A stretch of DNA of 64,000 nucleotides from an uncultured Allobosea sp. (GCF_945957345.1 NZ_CAMFKW010000006.1:1-64000), one strand, 5' to 3'; positions 52,776-61,991 are shown, numbered from the stretch's first letter. Translations and numbers: made by a program. Notes: generated from the letters alone by a model not told the origin.

Positions 52776-54364
52776 GCCGCTCTCGCGGGGAGTTCGAGGC
52801 CGATGAGCGCCTCGTCGAAGAGCGCGGCGTCCATCAGCTTCAGCGGCTTCGGCACCAGCAGCGGGAATTCGCTCTGGGCGAGGATATCGCGCTCCAGATC
52901 GACGCCCGGCGCGATCTCGGTGACGACGATGCCCTCGGCCGTGAGCTTCATCACGCAGCGCTCGGTGACATAGGTGATGTCCTGGCCCTGGGCGATCGCG
53001 CGAGGGCCGGAGAAGGAGATATGCTCGACCGCCTCGACCAGCTTCTTCACCTTGCCTTCCTTCTCGATGACGAGTTTGCCGTCCGTGATCGCCAGCTTGG
53101 CAGCGGCGCTGAAATAGCCGGAGAAGACGATGCGCTTGGCCCGCGCGGTGATGTCGATGAAGCCGCCGGCGCCGGCTGTGACATGAGGACGCACGCCGAG
53201 CTTGGAGACATTGACGCAGCCCTGCCGGTCGATCTGCAGGAAGGAAAGCAGCGACATGTCGAAGCCCGCTCCCTGGAAATAGGTGAACTGGTAGGGGGAG
53301 GGGACGATCGCCTCGGCATTGGAGGCACAGCCGAACTGGAATTCGAGCAGCGGCACGCCGCCGACGGCGCCCTGCTCGATCACCCAGGTCACGGCGCCGT
53401 GCTGGCCTTCCTCGATCAGGATGCGCGGGACATTGGCGGAGATGCCGAAGCCGATATTGACGGCATCGCCATGGCGCAATTCCTGCGCGACGCGCCGTGC
53501 GATGACCTTGGCGACGTCGAAGGCCGGGGTCTCGAAGCTCGACAGCGGCCGGCGCACCTCGCCGGAGATGGCGGGATCGTAGACGGTCTGCGTTGTCTGC
53601 ATCTGGTCGGGCGCGACCACGATGGCATCGACGAGGATGCCCGGCACGAAGACGGCCTGGGTGTTGAGGCTGCCGGCCTCGACCACGCGCTTCACCTGCG
53701 CGATGACGATGCCGCCATTGTTGCGCACGGCCAGCGCCTGATCGAGCGGGCCGAGCAGGCCGCCCTCATGTTCGTAGGAGAGGTTGCCGCGCTCGTCGGC
53801 CGTGGTGGCGCGAATGATCGCGACCTTCGGCACGATGCTGCGGAAATAAAGCCAGTCCTCGCCGTCGAACTCGACGCGGCTGACGATCGGCTCGGCCATG
53901 GCGCGCGCGTTCATGGCGCAGCCCTGATGCCTGGGGTCGACGAAGGTGTCCATGCCGATCTTGGTCAGCACGCCCGGGCGCTTGGCCGCGGCCTCGCGAT
54001 GCATGTCGAACAGGATGCCGCTCGGGATGTTGTAGGCCGGGATCTCGTTGCCCGCGACCATCTTCCAGATCGCGGGCGGCTCGGCGGAGGACGGGCCGGA
54101 GGGGTAGGAGCCGCCCATGATCCGCGCCAGCAGGCCGGGCTTGGCGATATGGTCGACGCCCTTGACGCCCCACATGTCGCCGGCTGCGATCGGGTGCAGC
54201 GTCGTCAGGTTGCGCGGATGCCCTGACGCATCGAAGCGCCGGCCGATCGCTGCCAGCACAGCGTCCGGGCAACCGAGCCCGGATGAGGAGGAGACCGTGA
54301 CGATCGCATCGTCCGGGATCAAGGCAGCGGCTTCGTCGGCGGAGAGGATGCGAGGAAAGGCCAT
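52772..54364 (-). CDS. Acyl-CoA:carboxylate CoA-transferase (family I)
   Basis: A 530-residue two-domain CoA-transferase of the propionate CoA-transferase/YdiF kind, with alpha and beta parts fused. The N-terminal half has MAFPRILSADEAAALIPDDA and the C-terminal half carries the probable catalytic Glu in WVIEQGAVGGVPLLEFQFG (about residue 330). It activates a carboxylate by taking CoA from an acyl-CoA. It follows the LacI gene by 25 bases and overlaps the hydratase gene. Confidence 0.9.
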   Translation of the reverse strand: MAFPRILSADEAAALIPDDAIVTVSSSSGLGCPDAVLAAIGRRFDASGHPRNLTTLHPIAAGDMWGVKGVDHIAKPGLLARIMGGSYPSGPSSAEPPAIWKMVAGNEIPAYNIPSGILFDMHREAAAKRPGVLTKIGMDTFVDPRHQGCAMNARAMAEPIVSRVEFDGEDWLYFRSIVPKVAIIRATTADERGNLSYEHEGGLLGPLDQALAVRNNGGIVIAQVKRVVEAGSLNTQAVFVPGILVDAIVVAPDQMQTTQTVYDPAISGEVRRPLSSFETPAFDVAKVIARRVAQELRHGDAVNIGFGISANVPRILIEEGQHGAVTWVIEQGAVGGVPLLEFQFGCASNAEAIVPSPYQFTYFQGAGFDMSLLSFLQIDRQGCVNVSKLGVRPHVTAGAGGFIDITARAKRIVFSGYFSAAAKLAITDGKLVIEKEGKVKKLVEAVEHISFSGPRAIAQGQDITYVTERCVMKLTAEGIVVTEIAPGVDLERDILAQSEFPLLVPKPLKLMDAALFDEALIGLELPARAA

Positions 54365-54389
54365 GATCGCTTGTCTCTTCGGAAAGGGT

Positions 54390-55442
54390 TCATCCGGCGG
54401 CTGCGAGCGCGCGTTGATAGGCGCCGCAGGATTCGCGGATGACGAGATGGGCGGGGCCGATGAAGCTCTCGGCCTCGGCGGCGGGGTCGTTGATCTGCTT
54501 GAGCAGGAGGGCGGCGGCGCGCTCGCCGAGGCCGACGGGATCGACCGCGACGGTGGTCAAAGCCGGGGAGACATGGCGGGCCTCGCTGGTGTCGTCGAAG
54601 CCGACGATGGCGATGTCGCGCCCGACGACGAGGCCGTGGCGCGCGGCGGCGAGCATCGCGCCGATCGCGGTGACGTCGTTGTAGCAGACGACCGCGGTCG
54701 GCCGGTCGGCGAGCGAGAGCACCGCGCTCATCGCGCCGAAGCCGCCGTCGCGCGTCGGCATGCTCTCGAGGTTGAGCGCCGGGTCGATGCTGCGGCCGGA
54801 CGCTTCCATCGCCGCGAGGAAGCCGCCATGCCGCTCCTGCCGGACGACCATCGAATGCATGCCGCCGAGAAAGGCGATGCGCTCATGGCCGAGATTGATC
54901 AGGTGGCGGGTGACGCGGCTGGCGCCAACGAGGTTCTCGGGCACGACGACGCTGGTATCGGCGCCGGGCAAGCGGCGGATCGCCACCAGTAGCGCGGTGC
55001 CGGCCGCCTTGGCCCAATCGAGATGCTCGGGGCGCGTATCCAGGGCGGGGCAGAGGATGATGCCGCCGGCGCCATGCTCGCGCATCATCCGCATCACCTG
55101 GTCCTGCCGCACCACGCTCTCGGCGGTGTTGGCCATGAAGGCGACATAGCCCGCCATCTGCAGCACCTTCTCCACGCCGATGGCGAACTCGGCGAAGAAC
55201 GGGTTGGAGAGGTCGTTGAGGACGAGGCCGACGATGCGGGACTGCGCGTTGCGAAGGTTGGCGGCACCGCGATTATAGACATAGCCGAGCCGGTCCATGG
55301 TCTGCAGGACGTGCTGGCGGGTCTCGGGCTTCACCGCGCCGCGGCCGGTGAGGACGAGCGAGACCGTCGATTTCGAGACGCCGGCGGCGTCTGCGATCTC
55401 GATGATCGTCACCTTCCCCTTGCTGCTTTGCAACTGCGGCAT
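54390..55442 (-). CDS. LacI-family transcriptional repressor
   Basis: A 350-residue LacI protein: helix-turn-helix and hinge (VTIIEIADAAGVSKSTVSLVL, about 11-31, with LRNAQSRIVGLV after it), then a periplasmic-binding-like effector domain. It is first in its transcript and faces the DUF993-acyl-CoA dehydrogenase pair. Two identical perfect palindromes TGGAACGTTCCA lie in the gap and are its likely operators, so it probably controls both arms and itself. Met 55442 follows the usual N-terminus; an upstream open part would cover one operator. Confidence 0.93.
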   Translation of the reverse strand: MPQLQSSKGKVTIIEIADAAGVSKSTVSLVLTGRGAVKPETRQHVLQTMDRLGYVYNRGAANLRNAQSRIVGLVLNDLSNPFFAEFAIGVEKVLQMAGYVAFMANTAESVVRQDQVMRMMREHGAGGIILCPALDTRPEHLDWAKAAGTALLVAIRRLPGADTSVVVPENLVGASRVTRHLINLGHERIAFLGGMHSMVVRQERHGGFLAAMEASGRSIDPALNLESMPTRDGGFGAMSAVLSLADRPTAVVCYNDVTAIGAMLAAARHGLVVGRDIAIVGFDDTSEARHVSPALTTVAVDPVGLGERAAALLLKQINDPAAEAESFIGPAHLVIRESCGAYQRALAAAG

Positions 55443-55479
55443 GGTTTCGTCCCTGATGCGCGTGGCGCTCTTCTTTTCT

Positions 55480-55491
55480 TGGAACGTTCCA
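55480..55491. promoter_or_regulatory. LacI-type operator 1
   Basis: TGGAACGTTCCA is a perfect 12-base palindrome with a central CG, typical of LacI-family operators. It lies 38-49 bases upstream of the LacI gene start. Confidence 0.8.
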
Positions 55492-55573
55492 TTATCAGCG
55501 AATGGAGCAGTGCGCAATATGCCTCTTTCAAAGCCTTTATGGCCTCTGTATAAAGCTGGAAATACGTTTCATA

Positions 55574-55589
55574 ATTGGAACGTTCCAAT
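55574..55589. promoter_or_regulatory. LacI-type operator 2
   Basis: ATTGGAACGTTCCAAT is a perfect 16-base palindrome with the same core as operator 1, 96 bases apart centre to centre. It ends 18 bases before the DUF993 start, so it would block that promoter or ribosome access. Confidence 0.82.
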
Positions 55590-55607
55590 AAATCGTCGGA
55601 GGAAGCG

Positions 55608-56771
55608 ATGGTCGAGATCAGCCTGCCCCGCCTGGACGGCAGCAGCGAGCGCTACAGGCTGGCGCCGCCTTCGCCTTTTCCACAGACGGCCAAGCCCAAC
55701 GGCATCCGCACAGTCTATGCCGCCGCCCATGTCGTCGCCGACCCGCTGAAGCTGGTCGATCCCTGGAGGGAACCGGCCGTCGACTGGGACGCGACGCTCG
55801 CCTTCCGGCATCATCTCTGGGGCCTCGGCTTCAAGATCGCCGAGGCGATGGACACCTCGCAGCGCGGCATGGGGCTGGACTGGCCGAACGCGGCAGAGCT
55901 CATCACCCGCGTCCTCGCCGAGGCCAAGGTGACACCGGGCGCCGATCTCGCCTGCGGCGCCGGCACCGACCAGCTCGCCCCGCAGGAGGCCCGCAGCCTC
56001 GACGACGTGATCCGCGCCTATGAGGAGCAGATCGGCCATATCGAGGAGCATGGCGGCAAGATCATCCTGATGGCGAGCCGCGCGCTCTGCCGTGTCGCGA
56101 GGGGCCCGGACGATTATCTCGCCGTCTACGACCGCCTGATCCGCCAGTGCCGGGGCAAGGTGATCCTGCACTGGCTCGGCGAGATGTTCGATCCGGCGCT
56201 GGCCGGCTACTGGGGCAGCCGCGATTTCGAGCCGGCGATGGAGACCGTGCTCACCCTGATCCGCGAGCACGCCGACAAGATCGACGGCATCAAGATCTCG
56301 CTGCTTGACGCGGGCAAGGAGATCACGATGCGCCGCCGCCTGCCGGCGGGTGTCGTCATGTATACCGGCGACGACTTCAACTATGCGGAGCTGATCGGCG
56401 GCGACGAGCAGGGCTTCTCGCACGGGTTGCTCGGCATCTTCGACCCGATCGCTCCGGCTGCGGCTGCTGCCTTCGCCAAGCTGGAGGCAGGCGATCGCGC
56501 TGGCTTCCACGCCATTCTCGATCCCACCGTCGCGCTCTCGCGTCGGCTCTTCGAGGCGCCGACGCAGCACTACAAATGCGGCGTCGTCTTCCTCGCCTGG
56601 CTCAACGGCTTCCAGAACCATTTCCGCATGGTCGGCGGCGCGGAATCGGCGCGCGGCATCCTGCATTATGCCGATCTCTTCCGCCTCGCAGATCAGTCGG
56701 GGCTGCTGATCGATCCCGACCTGGCGGCGCGGCGGATGACCCATCTCTGCGCCCTCAACGGCGTCGTCTGA
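55608..56771 (+). CDS. DUF993 protein, dihydrodipicolinate-synthase-like aldolase fold
   Basis: A 387-residue protein of the DUF993 family, which is related to the DapA/aldolase TIM-barrel class. Landmarks are NGIRTVYAAAHVVADP, GLGFKIAEAMDTSQRGMGLDW, IDGIKISLLDAGKE (a lysine in the Schiff-base-like position) and GVVMYTGDDFNYAELI. No reaction is established for the family that I know. GGAGGAAG precedes ATG 55608; an earlier in-frame Met lies inside operator 2. It is followed after 14 bases by an acyl-CoA dehydrogenase gene. Confidence 0.85.
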   Translation: MVEISLPRLDGSSERYRLAPPSPFPQTAKPNGIRTVYAAAHVVADPLKLVDPWREPAVDWDATLAFRHHLWGLGFKIAEAMDTSQRGMGLDWPNAAELITRVLAEAKVTPGADLACGAGTDQLAPQEARSLDDVIRAYEEQIGHIEEHGGKIILMASRALCRVARGPDDYLAVYDRLIRQCRGKVILHWLGEMFDPALAGYWGSRDFEPAMETVLTLIREHADKIDGIKISLLDAGKEITMRRRLPAGVVMYTGDDFNYAELIGGDEQGFSHGLLGIFDPIAPAAAAAFAKLEAGDRAGFHAILDPTVALSRRLFEAPTQHYKCGVVFLAWLNGFQNHFRMVGGAESARGILHYADLFRLADQSGLLIDPDLAARRMTHLCALNGVV

Positions 56772-56785
56772 GGGGAGGGCAGGCC

Positions 56786-57934
56786 ATGCACGCTCCCCTG
56801 CTCGATGCCGAGATCTACGACCAGATCCGCGAGACCGCCCGGCGCTTCGCCGAGGATATCGTCAGGCCCGTCGCCAACGATCTCGACCGCGACGAGAGCT
56901 TTCCCGCCGAGATCTACGCCCAAATGGGCGAACTCGGTCTGTTCGGCATCACGGTGCCGGAGGAACATGGCGGCGCCGGGCTCGATACCTACGCTTACTC
57001 CATCGTCATGGAAGAGCTCTCGCGCGGCTATTCCTCGGTTGCCGACCAGTGCGGCCTCGTCGAACTGATCGGCACGTTGCTCACCCGCTACGGCACGCCG
57101 GAGCAGTTGGCGCGGCTGCCCGACATCCTCGCGGGCAAGACGCGCGTCGCCTATTGCCTGACCGAGGCCGAGGCGGGCTCCGACCTCTCGAACGTCCGCA
57201 CGACCGCGCGCGAGACGGCCGAGGGCTATGTCATCGACGGCGGCAAGCTCTGGATCCACAACGCGCCGGTCGCCGATCTCGGCTTCGTGCTGGCTTCGAC
57301 CGATCCTGCCGCCGGCCATCGCGGCATGAGCATCTTCCTGGTCGATCTCAACGCTCCGGGTGTCTCGCGCGGGCCGAAGGAGCACAAGATGGGCCAGCGC
57401 GCGAGCCAGGTGGGCGCGCTGACCTTCGACGGCGTCACGGTACCGCGCGAGGCGCTGCTCGGCCCCAAGGGGCGGGGCTTCCACATCATGATGAGCGTGC
57501 TGGAGAAGGGCCGGGTCGGCATCGCCTCGCTGGCGGTCGGCATCGCGCAGGCCGGCCTCGAAGCTGCGCTCGGCTATGCGCGCGACCGGCGGCAGTTCGG
57601 CAAGCCGATCCTCGACAATCAGGGCCTGCAATGGCTGCTCGCCGACATGGCCAAGGACATCGCCGCCGCCCGCGCTCTCGTCGAGCGCGCCGCGTTGCTG
57701 ATCGACCATGAGAAGCCCGCGACCTCGGCCTCATCGATGGCCAAGTGCTTCGCCAGCGACATGGCAGTGGCGCAGACCGCCAATGCCGTGCAGGTCTTCG
57801 GCGGCTCCGGTTATATCCGCGGCTTCGAGGTCGAGCGGCTTTATCGCGACGCCAAGATCACGCAAATCTATGAGGGTACCAACCAAATCCAGCGCACCAT
57901 CATCGCGCGGGAGTTGATCAAGAACGGCGCCTGA
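56786..57934 (+). CDS. Acyl-CoA dehydrogenase
   Basis: A 382-residue FAD enzyme with the family motifs YCLTEAEAGSDLSN, KLWIHNAPVADLGFV, GKPILDNQGLQWLLADM and the C-terminal YEGTNQIQRTIIAREL. The catalytic Glu is the one in IYEGTNQ. AGGGGAGGGCAGG precedes ATG 56786. It probably introduces the double bond used by the enoyl-CoA hydratase of the divergent arm. Confidence 0.93.
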   Translation: MHAPLLDAEIYDQIRETARRFAEDIVRPVANDLDRDESFPAEIYAQMGELGLFGITVPEEHGGAGLDTYAYSIVMEELSRGYSSVADQCGLVELIGTLLTRYGTPEQLARLPDILAGKTRVAYCLTEAEAGSDLSNVRTTARETAEGYVIDGGKLWIHNAPVADLGFVLASTDPAAGHRGMSIFLVDLNAPGVSRGPKEHKMGQRASQVGALTFDGVTVPREALLGPKGRGFHIMMSVLEKGRVGIASLAVGIAQAGLEAALGYARDRRQFGKPILDNQGLQWLLADMAKDIAAARALVERAALLIDHEKPATSASSMAKCFASDMAVAQTANAVQVFGGSGYIRGFEVERLYRDAKITQIYEGTNQIQRTIIARELIKNGA

Positions 57935-57940
57935 AGCCAA

Positions 57941-57963
57941 GTTGTGGCAGGCCCTGCCACAAC
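57941..57963 (+). terminator. Inverted repeat behind the acyl-CoA dehydrogenase gene
   Basis: GTTGTGGCAGG and CCTGCCACAAC are perfect 11-base arms around a single C, starting 6 bases after the stop codon. No T-run follows. It probably acts as a terminator or transcript end. Confidence 0.5.
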
Positions 57964-58055
57964 ATCACCGCGAAATGACCAGACCGGCTTCAGCCTGAGA
58001 CCGCATTTGAGCTGTCCGATGGGCCACTCATCGCCAACCTACAGGAGGATACTCC

Positions 58056-58418
58056 ATGCGAAAGGCCATGATTGCCATCAGTACCGCACTGCTTGTCTCT
58101 GGCAGCGCTCTGGCGCAAGCGCCGACCACGCCGACCCCGCCAGCTCAATCCGAGCCCTCCGACAACGAAAAGGCGGGGACGATCAAGTCTGTCAGCGTCG
58201 TCGACATGGATGCCTTGCCGGCGGCCGCCCAGGAGCAGGTGACGCAGCGGTCGAAGGCACAGCCAGCCGGTCAGATTCAACGAATCCAGGCTACGATCGA
58301 GAACGAGCCGAAGCTGAAATCGGCTCTCGCCACGAAGGGCTTCACCTCCCGTGACGTGGTGCTCGCCTCGCTCGACAATGACGGCGAACTGACCATCGTC
58401 GCCAAGCGGGCGTCGTAA
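58056..58418 (+). CDS. Small secreted protein of unknown function
   Basis: A 120-residue protein with a clear signal peptide (MRKAMIAISTALLVSGSALA, cleavage before QAPTT). A Pro/Thr-rich linker (TTPTPPAQSEP) leads to an acidic and alpha-helical region ending in FTSRDVVLASLDNDGELTIVAKRAS. TACAGGAGGATACTCC gives a strong ribosome binding site. I do not recognise the family. It stands alone between a hairpin and a convergent phosphoesterase gene. Confidence 0.75.
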   Translation: MRKAMIAISTALLVSGSALAQAPTTPTPPAQSEPSDNEKAGTIKSVSVVDMDALPAAAQEQVTQRSKAQPAGQIQRIQATIENEPKLKSALATKGFTSRDVVLASLDNDGELTIVAKRAS

Positions 58419-58428
58419 ACCCGGCGGC

Positions 58429-59130
58429 TCAGCCCTCCCGGACGATGCGGATCAGCTCCGCCTCGACCTCCGGGGGATGGCCGAGCTTTTCGAGCTTCGC
58501 GACCGTCGTTTCGATCGGGTAGTCGTAGCTGCGGAGTTCGAAGACGCCATCCTGCCAAACCGCGTAGCTTGGCCGCGGCTTACCTCGCCGTGGTTGGCCG
58601 ATACTGCCGGGATTGACGACGGTCTTGTTTCCGATCTGGCGGATGAAGGGCGTATGCGTATGCCCGACCAGCAACACGTCGGCGTCCACGCTGTCCAGTT
58701 CGGCCGCCCAACCCTCCGCATCTGCCAGCAGATAGCCGTAATGCGGGTCCGACGGTGTCGCGTGGACGAGCTGGAAGCGCGTTCCCTCGCGCTCGACCTT
58801 CACCGTCAATGGCAATTCGCGCAGGTAGCGCTTCTGCTCGTCGTTCAGCTCGGCTGAAGTATGGCGCCGCGTCGCCTCAGCCATGGCGCGAAATGCCGGC
58901 GTCCAGCGGCTGTCGTCGTCGAAGCCGACGGCATGGTCGTGATTGCCCTGGATCGCGATATCGGCCCTGTCGCGGAGGATTTCGAGGACCTCGCGCGGCT
59001 GCGGGCCGAAATTGACCTGATCGCCCAGCACCCAGAGTTCGTCGAAACTCCCTGGAATCATCTGGCTCTCGAAAAACACCTGCAGCGCATCGAGATTGCC
59101 GTGGATGTCGGAGATGATCGCGATTTTCAT
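58429..59130 (-). CDS. Metallophosphoesterase (YfcE/MJ0936-like)
   Basis: A 233-residue calcineurin-like phosphoesterase. Metal motifs are MKIAIISDIHGNLDAL (DxH), LWVLGDQVNFGP (GD), IQGNHDHAVG (GNHD), and VLLVGHTHTPFI (GHTH). This small cytoplasmic type hydrolyses phosphodiesters; the natural substrate is not known. Met 59130 sits directly before the DxH strand; a longer N-terminus has no family match. Confidence 0.9.
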   Translation of the reverse strand: MKIAIISDIHGNLDALQVFFESQMIPGSFDELWVLGDQVNFGPQPREVLEILRDRADIAIQGNHDHAVGFDDDSRWTPAFRAMAEATRRHTSAELNDEQKRYLRELPLTVKVEREGTRFQLVHATPSDPHYGYLLADAEGWAAELDSVDADVLLVGHTHTPFIRQIGNKTVVNPGSIGQPRRGKPRPSYAVWQDGVFELRSYDYPIETTVAKLEKLGHPPEVEAELIRIVREG

Positions 59131-59231
59131 AGGCCGGCTCGTCAAGGCTGTCGCGGCGGGTTCATGCTTGCCGCAACCCGCCGTCACCCCTGATTAGGCC
59201 TGCCGCTTCGCGAAGGCGAGCCCGACCGGGC

Positions 59232-59855
59232 TCATACCGGGATCAGGGTTGCGACATGGCGATCCATCGGCCGCTCGCTCCCCGCGAGGCCGGCGGCCAC
59301 GCCGGAGCGATCCGCCGGGCTGCGGTTCTGGCTGAGCTTGCGCTTGCCTTCGAGTGTCGCGATCGGCATGCGCAGGCCGACGATGCCCCGCAGTTGCGCC
59401 TGGATGAACTCCGGCGGAGCGTCGGAGACCGCCCAGGGCGCGGCGCGCTCGCCCTCGTGCAGGTTGGTGAGGCGCGTCACGACATTCAGCAAGCGGGCGG
59501 GATCGTCGAAGAACTCGACCGGGCCGGAAGCGTGGACCGTCACGTAGTTCCAAGTCGGCACGACCTTGCCGGTCTCCTGCTTCAGCGCATACCAGCTCGG
59601 CGTCACATAGGCGTCGGGGCCTGCGAATATGGCGAGGCCGTTGCCGACCGTGGGCGTGCGCCATTGCGGGTTCGCCCTGGCCAGATGCCCGTAGAGAACC
59701 CCATGCTCGCCCTCGCTTTCGTCGATGAAGAGCGGCAGCGGCGTCGCCAGCGGCCCCTCTGCCGTCGCGGTGATGAAGGTCGCGAGCCGCGCGGCGCGGA
59801 TCGTCGCCAGCAGGCTCGTCCTGTCCTCGTCGCGAAAGGCCGGTGGGGTGTACAT
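59232..59855 (-). CDS. PaiB-type FMN-binding protein
   Basis: A 207-residue PaiB family protein: MYTPPAFRDEDR, ATPLPLFIDESEGEHGVLYGHLARANPQW in part, WYALKQETGKVVPTWNYVTVHASG and MPIATLEGKRKLSQNR. PaiB proteins bind FMN; the Bacillus one is linked to repression of sporulation genes, but in proteobacteria they are probably FMN-linked enzymes. It is divergent from the MocR gene, with 75 bases between, suggesting MocR controls it. Confidence 0.88.
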   Translation of the reverse strand: MYTPPAFRDEDRTSLLATIRAARLATFITATAEGPLATPLPLFIDESEGEHGVLYGHLARANPQWRTPTVGNGLAIFAGPDAYVTPSWYALKQETGKVVPTWNYVTVHASGPVEFFDDPARLLNVVTRLTNLHEGERAAPWAVSDAPPEFIQAQLRGIVGLRMPIATLEGKRKLSQNRSPADRSGVAAGLAGSERPMDRHVATLIPV

Positions 59856-59910
59856 GCGGGAACTCCTTGTGCCGCCGCTGTCATGCCTGCAATCTGGACC
59901 TTCAGGAATA

Positions 59911-59941
59911 TCCAGTTCCAAGGGTTTTAAGTGGTCCAGTT
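59911..59941 (+). promoter_or_regulatory. Direct repeats near the MocR start
   Basis: TCCAGTT occurs at 59911-59917 and 59935-59941, 24 bases apart in the same direction. MocR regulators often bind such direct repeats. The second copy overlaps the GTG start region of the MocR gene. Confidence 0.4.
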
Positions 59942-61358
59942 GGAAGAGCAGGGCGTCGCCCGCCGGATCATCGCCGCGATCAAGCAGCGAATCCATGACG
60001 GAGAATACCGGCCGGGCGATCGTCTGCCGTCGAGCCGGGCGCTCGCCATCGAATGGGGCGTGTCGCGGACGACAGTCACGGCCGCCTATGGGCAGTTGAT
60101 CGCGGAGGGCTACCTGCTCAACCGCCCCGGCGCGCGCGCCGTCGTGGCACGTGGGCTTGCCGCGGTGCCTGTGCCGGAGGTTGCGGCTGCGACTGGGGCG
60201 CGAACCTTGTCCGATTTTGCCGAGCGCCTGCTGGCCTTGCCCGCGCCGGCCCAATTCCAGACGCATCGCGTCGCCGATCTCCGTTATGGCGACCTGAGCG
60301 GGGCGGATTTCCCGATGCTGGCCTGGCGCCGCGCTCTCAATCGGGCGAGCCTGCGCCGGGCCGAACGGTTGCGTTACAGCGATCCGCAGGGCTCAGCTCC
60401 ACTGAGGGCAGCGTTGCAGAGCTATCTGTGGCGCGCCCGCGGGATCAGTTGCAGCCCGGAACAGATCATCGTCGTCAATGGCTCGCAGCAGGGGCTCGAC
60501 CTCTGCGCCCGACTGCTGCTCGATCCCGGCGATAGCTTCGTCATGGAAGATCCCGGCTATGTGCTGGCGCGGCATGCCTTCGCGGCCTCCGGTGGCGTGG
60601 TCGTGCCCGTTGCCGTCGATCGTGAGGGCATCCGAACGGAGGGGCTGCCCACGGCACGATTGGCCTATGTCACGCCGTCTCATCAGTATCCGCTGGGCAG
60701 CGTCCTCTCGGCGGCGCGGCGGCGCGCCCTGCTGGACTGGGCTGCCGAAGCCGGGGCCGTGATCGTCGAGGACGATTACGATGGCGAGTACCGGCACGGC
60801 GTCGCGCCGATCCCGCCCTTGCAGACTTCTGCGCCGGACAAGGTGATCTATCTCGGCACGGTCTCGAAGACGCTGTCGCCGACGCTACGGCTGGGCTATC
60901 TCGTCGTGCCGCCCGATCTCTGCCGCATCTTCGCGGAGGCGAAGCGCCTGACCGACCGGCATACGCCGCTGCTGGAGCAGGAGGCGCTGGCGGAGTTCCT
61001 GGCCAGCGGCGGCTATGAACGCCATGTCCGCAGTATCCGGCGGCGGAATGCGGAGCGCCGGGCCGCGCTGCTACAGGCTCTCGCCGAGGAATGCGGGACG
61101 CGCCTGACGGTAACCGGCGCGGATACCGGCCTGCATGTCGTCGCCTGGCTGAACGGCGTCCCGGCGGAGCGCGAGGCGGCGATCGTCGCAGCGGCCCGCG
61201 AGGCCGGGATCGGCCTTTATCCGATCGGGCCGCTCTATGCCTCGGGAACGGAACGCCTGGCCGAGGCCGGTTTCGTCATCGGCTATGCGGCGCATGATGT
61301 CGAGGTGATCCGGCGTGGCGTCGCCGGGCTGGCCAAGGTGCTTGCGGCGGTTGCCTGA
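59931..61358 (+). CDS. MocR/GabR-type regulator (GntR helix-turn-helix fused to aminotransferase fold)
   Basis: A 475-residue regulator. The N-terminal winged helix (ARRIIAAIKQRIHDGEYRPGDRLPSSRALA in part, WGVSRTTVTAAYGQL) is followed by a PLP-binding aminotransferase-like domain (from about 115), with VIVEDDYDGEYRH and the PLP lysine in YLGTVSKTLSPTLRLGY. It starts with GTG 59931 and no good ribosome site, so it may have a very short leader. It likely regulates the divergent paiB. Confidence 0.9.
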   Translation: MVQLEEQGVARRIIAAIKQRIHDGEYRPGDRLPSSRALAIEWGVSRTTVTAAYGQLIAEGYLLNRPGARAVVARGLAAVPVPEVAAATGARTLSDFAERLLALPAPAQFQTHRVADLRYGDLSGADFPMLAWRRALNRASLRRAERLRYSDPQGSAPLRAALQSYLWRARGISCSPEQIIVVNGSQQGLDLCARLLLDPGDSFVMEDPGYVLARHAFAASGGVVVPVAVDREGIRTEGLPTARLAYVTPSHQYPLGSVLSAARRRALLDWAAEAGAVIVEDDYDGEYRHGVAPIPPLQTSAPDKVIYLGTVSKTLSPTLRLGYLVVPPDLCRIFAEAKRLTDRHTPLLEQEALAEFLASGGYERHVRSIRRRNAERRAALLQALAEECGTRLTVTGADTGLHVVAWLNGVPAEREAAIVAAAREAGIGLYPIGPLYASGTERLAEAGFVIGYAAHDVEVIRRGVAGLAKVLAAVA

Positions 61359-61361
61359 CGA

Positions 61362-61985
61362 TCAGCCGCGCAGGCCGCCGAGCATCAGGTCGCAATAATC
61401 CTGTGCGAAGGTGGCGGCGCGGCGGCCCTTGCCCGGCTTGAACCAGCGCACCATCCAGTTGAGCATCGAGAGGACGGCGCGGCTCGTCACATCGACGTCG
61501 ATCGGCCGGAAGGCGCCTCGGGTGATGCCGTCGGCGATGATTTGTCTCAGAGACTGTTCGTGCTCGTCGCGCAGCTTCTGCGCTTCGGCGATCATCACAA
61601 CATTCTCCATGCCGCCATAGCCGACGAGCATGGTGAGGAAGCCGTCATAGTGATCCTCGAAGAAATCGGCATGGGCGGTCATGAAGCGGGCCAGCGCCTC
61701 TTCCGGGCCGGAGGCGCCGGCCGTCGCTTGCGAAACATGCCGGCGCAAGCCTTCCAGCGTGCGCACGATGATCGCCTCGTAGATCTCCTGCTTGTTGGGA
61801 AAGTAATGGTAGATCGCCGCCTTGGTGACACCGACAGAGGTCGCGAGCTCGCTCAGCGATGTCCCGTCATAACCGTCGCGGGCGAAGAGTCGGGCGGCAT
61901 CGTCGAGGATGCGGTCGCGCGCGTTTTCGATGGTCGGCGGGCGACCCTGGCGTTTCGGTTTCAGGTCGCTGCTGGGGCGCGGCAT
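61362..61985 (-). CDS. TetR-family transcriptional regulator
   Basis: A 207-residue TetR protein with an N-terminal helix-turn-helix (DGTSLSELATSVGVTKAAIYHYFPNKQEI in part, about 39-65). The C-terminal ligand domain is not specific enough to name. It lies 6 bases after the CaiB gene on the same strand, so the two are co-transcribed and it probably controls the CaiB/acyl-CoA dehydrogenase region. It is convergent with MocR. Confidence 0.9.
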   Translation of the reverse strand: MPRPSSDLKPKRQGRPPTIENARDRILDDAARLFARDGYDGTSLSELATSVGVTKAAIYHYFPNKQEIYEAIIVRTLEGLRRHVSQATAGASGPEEALARFMTAHADFFEDHYDGFLTMLVGYGGMENVVMIAEAQKLRDEHEQSLRQIIADGITRGAFRPIDVDVTSRAVLSMLNWMVRWFKPGKGRRAATFAQDYCDLMLGGLRG

Positions 61986-61991
61986 GGCGTC

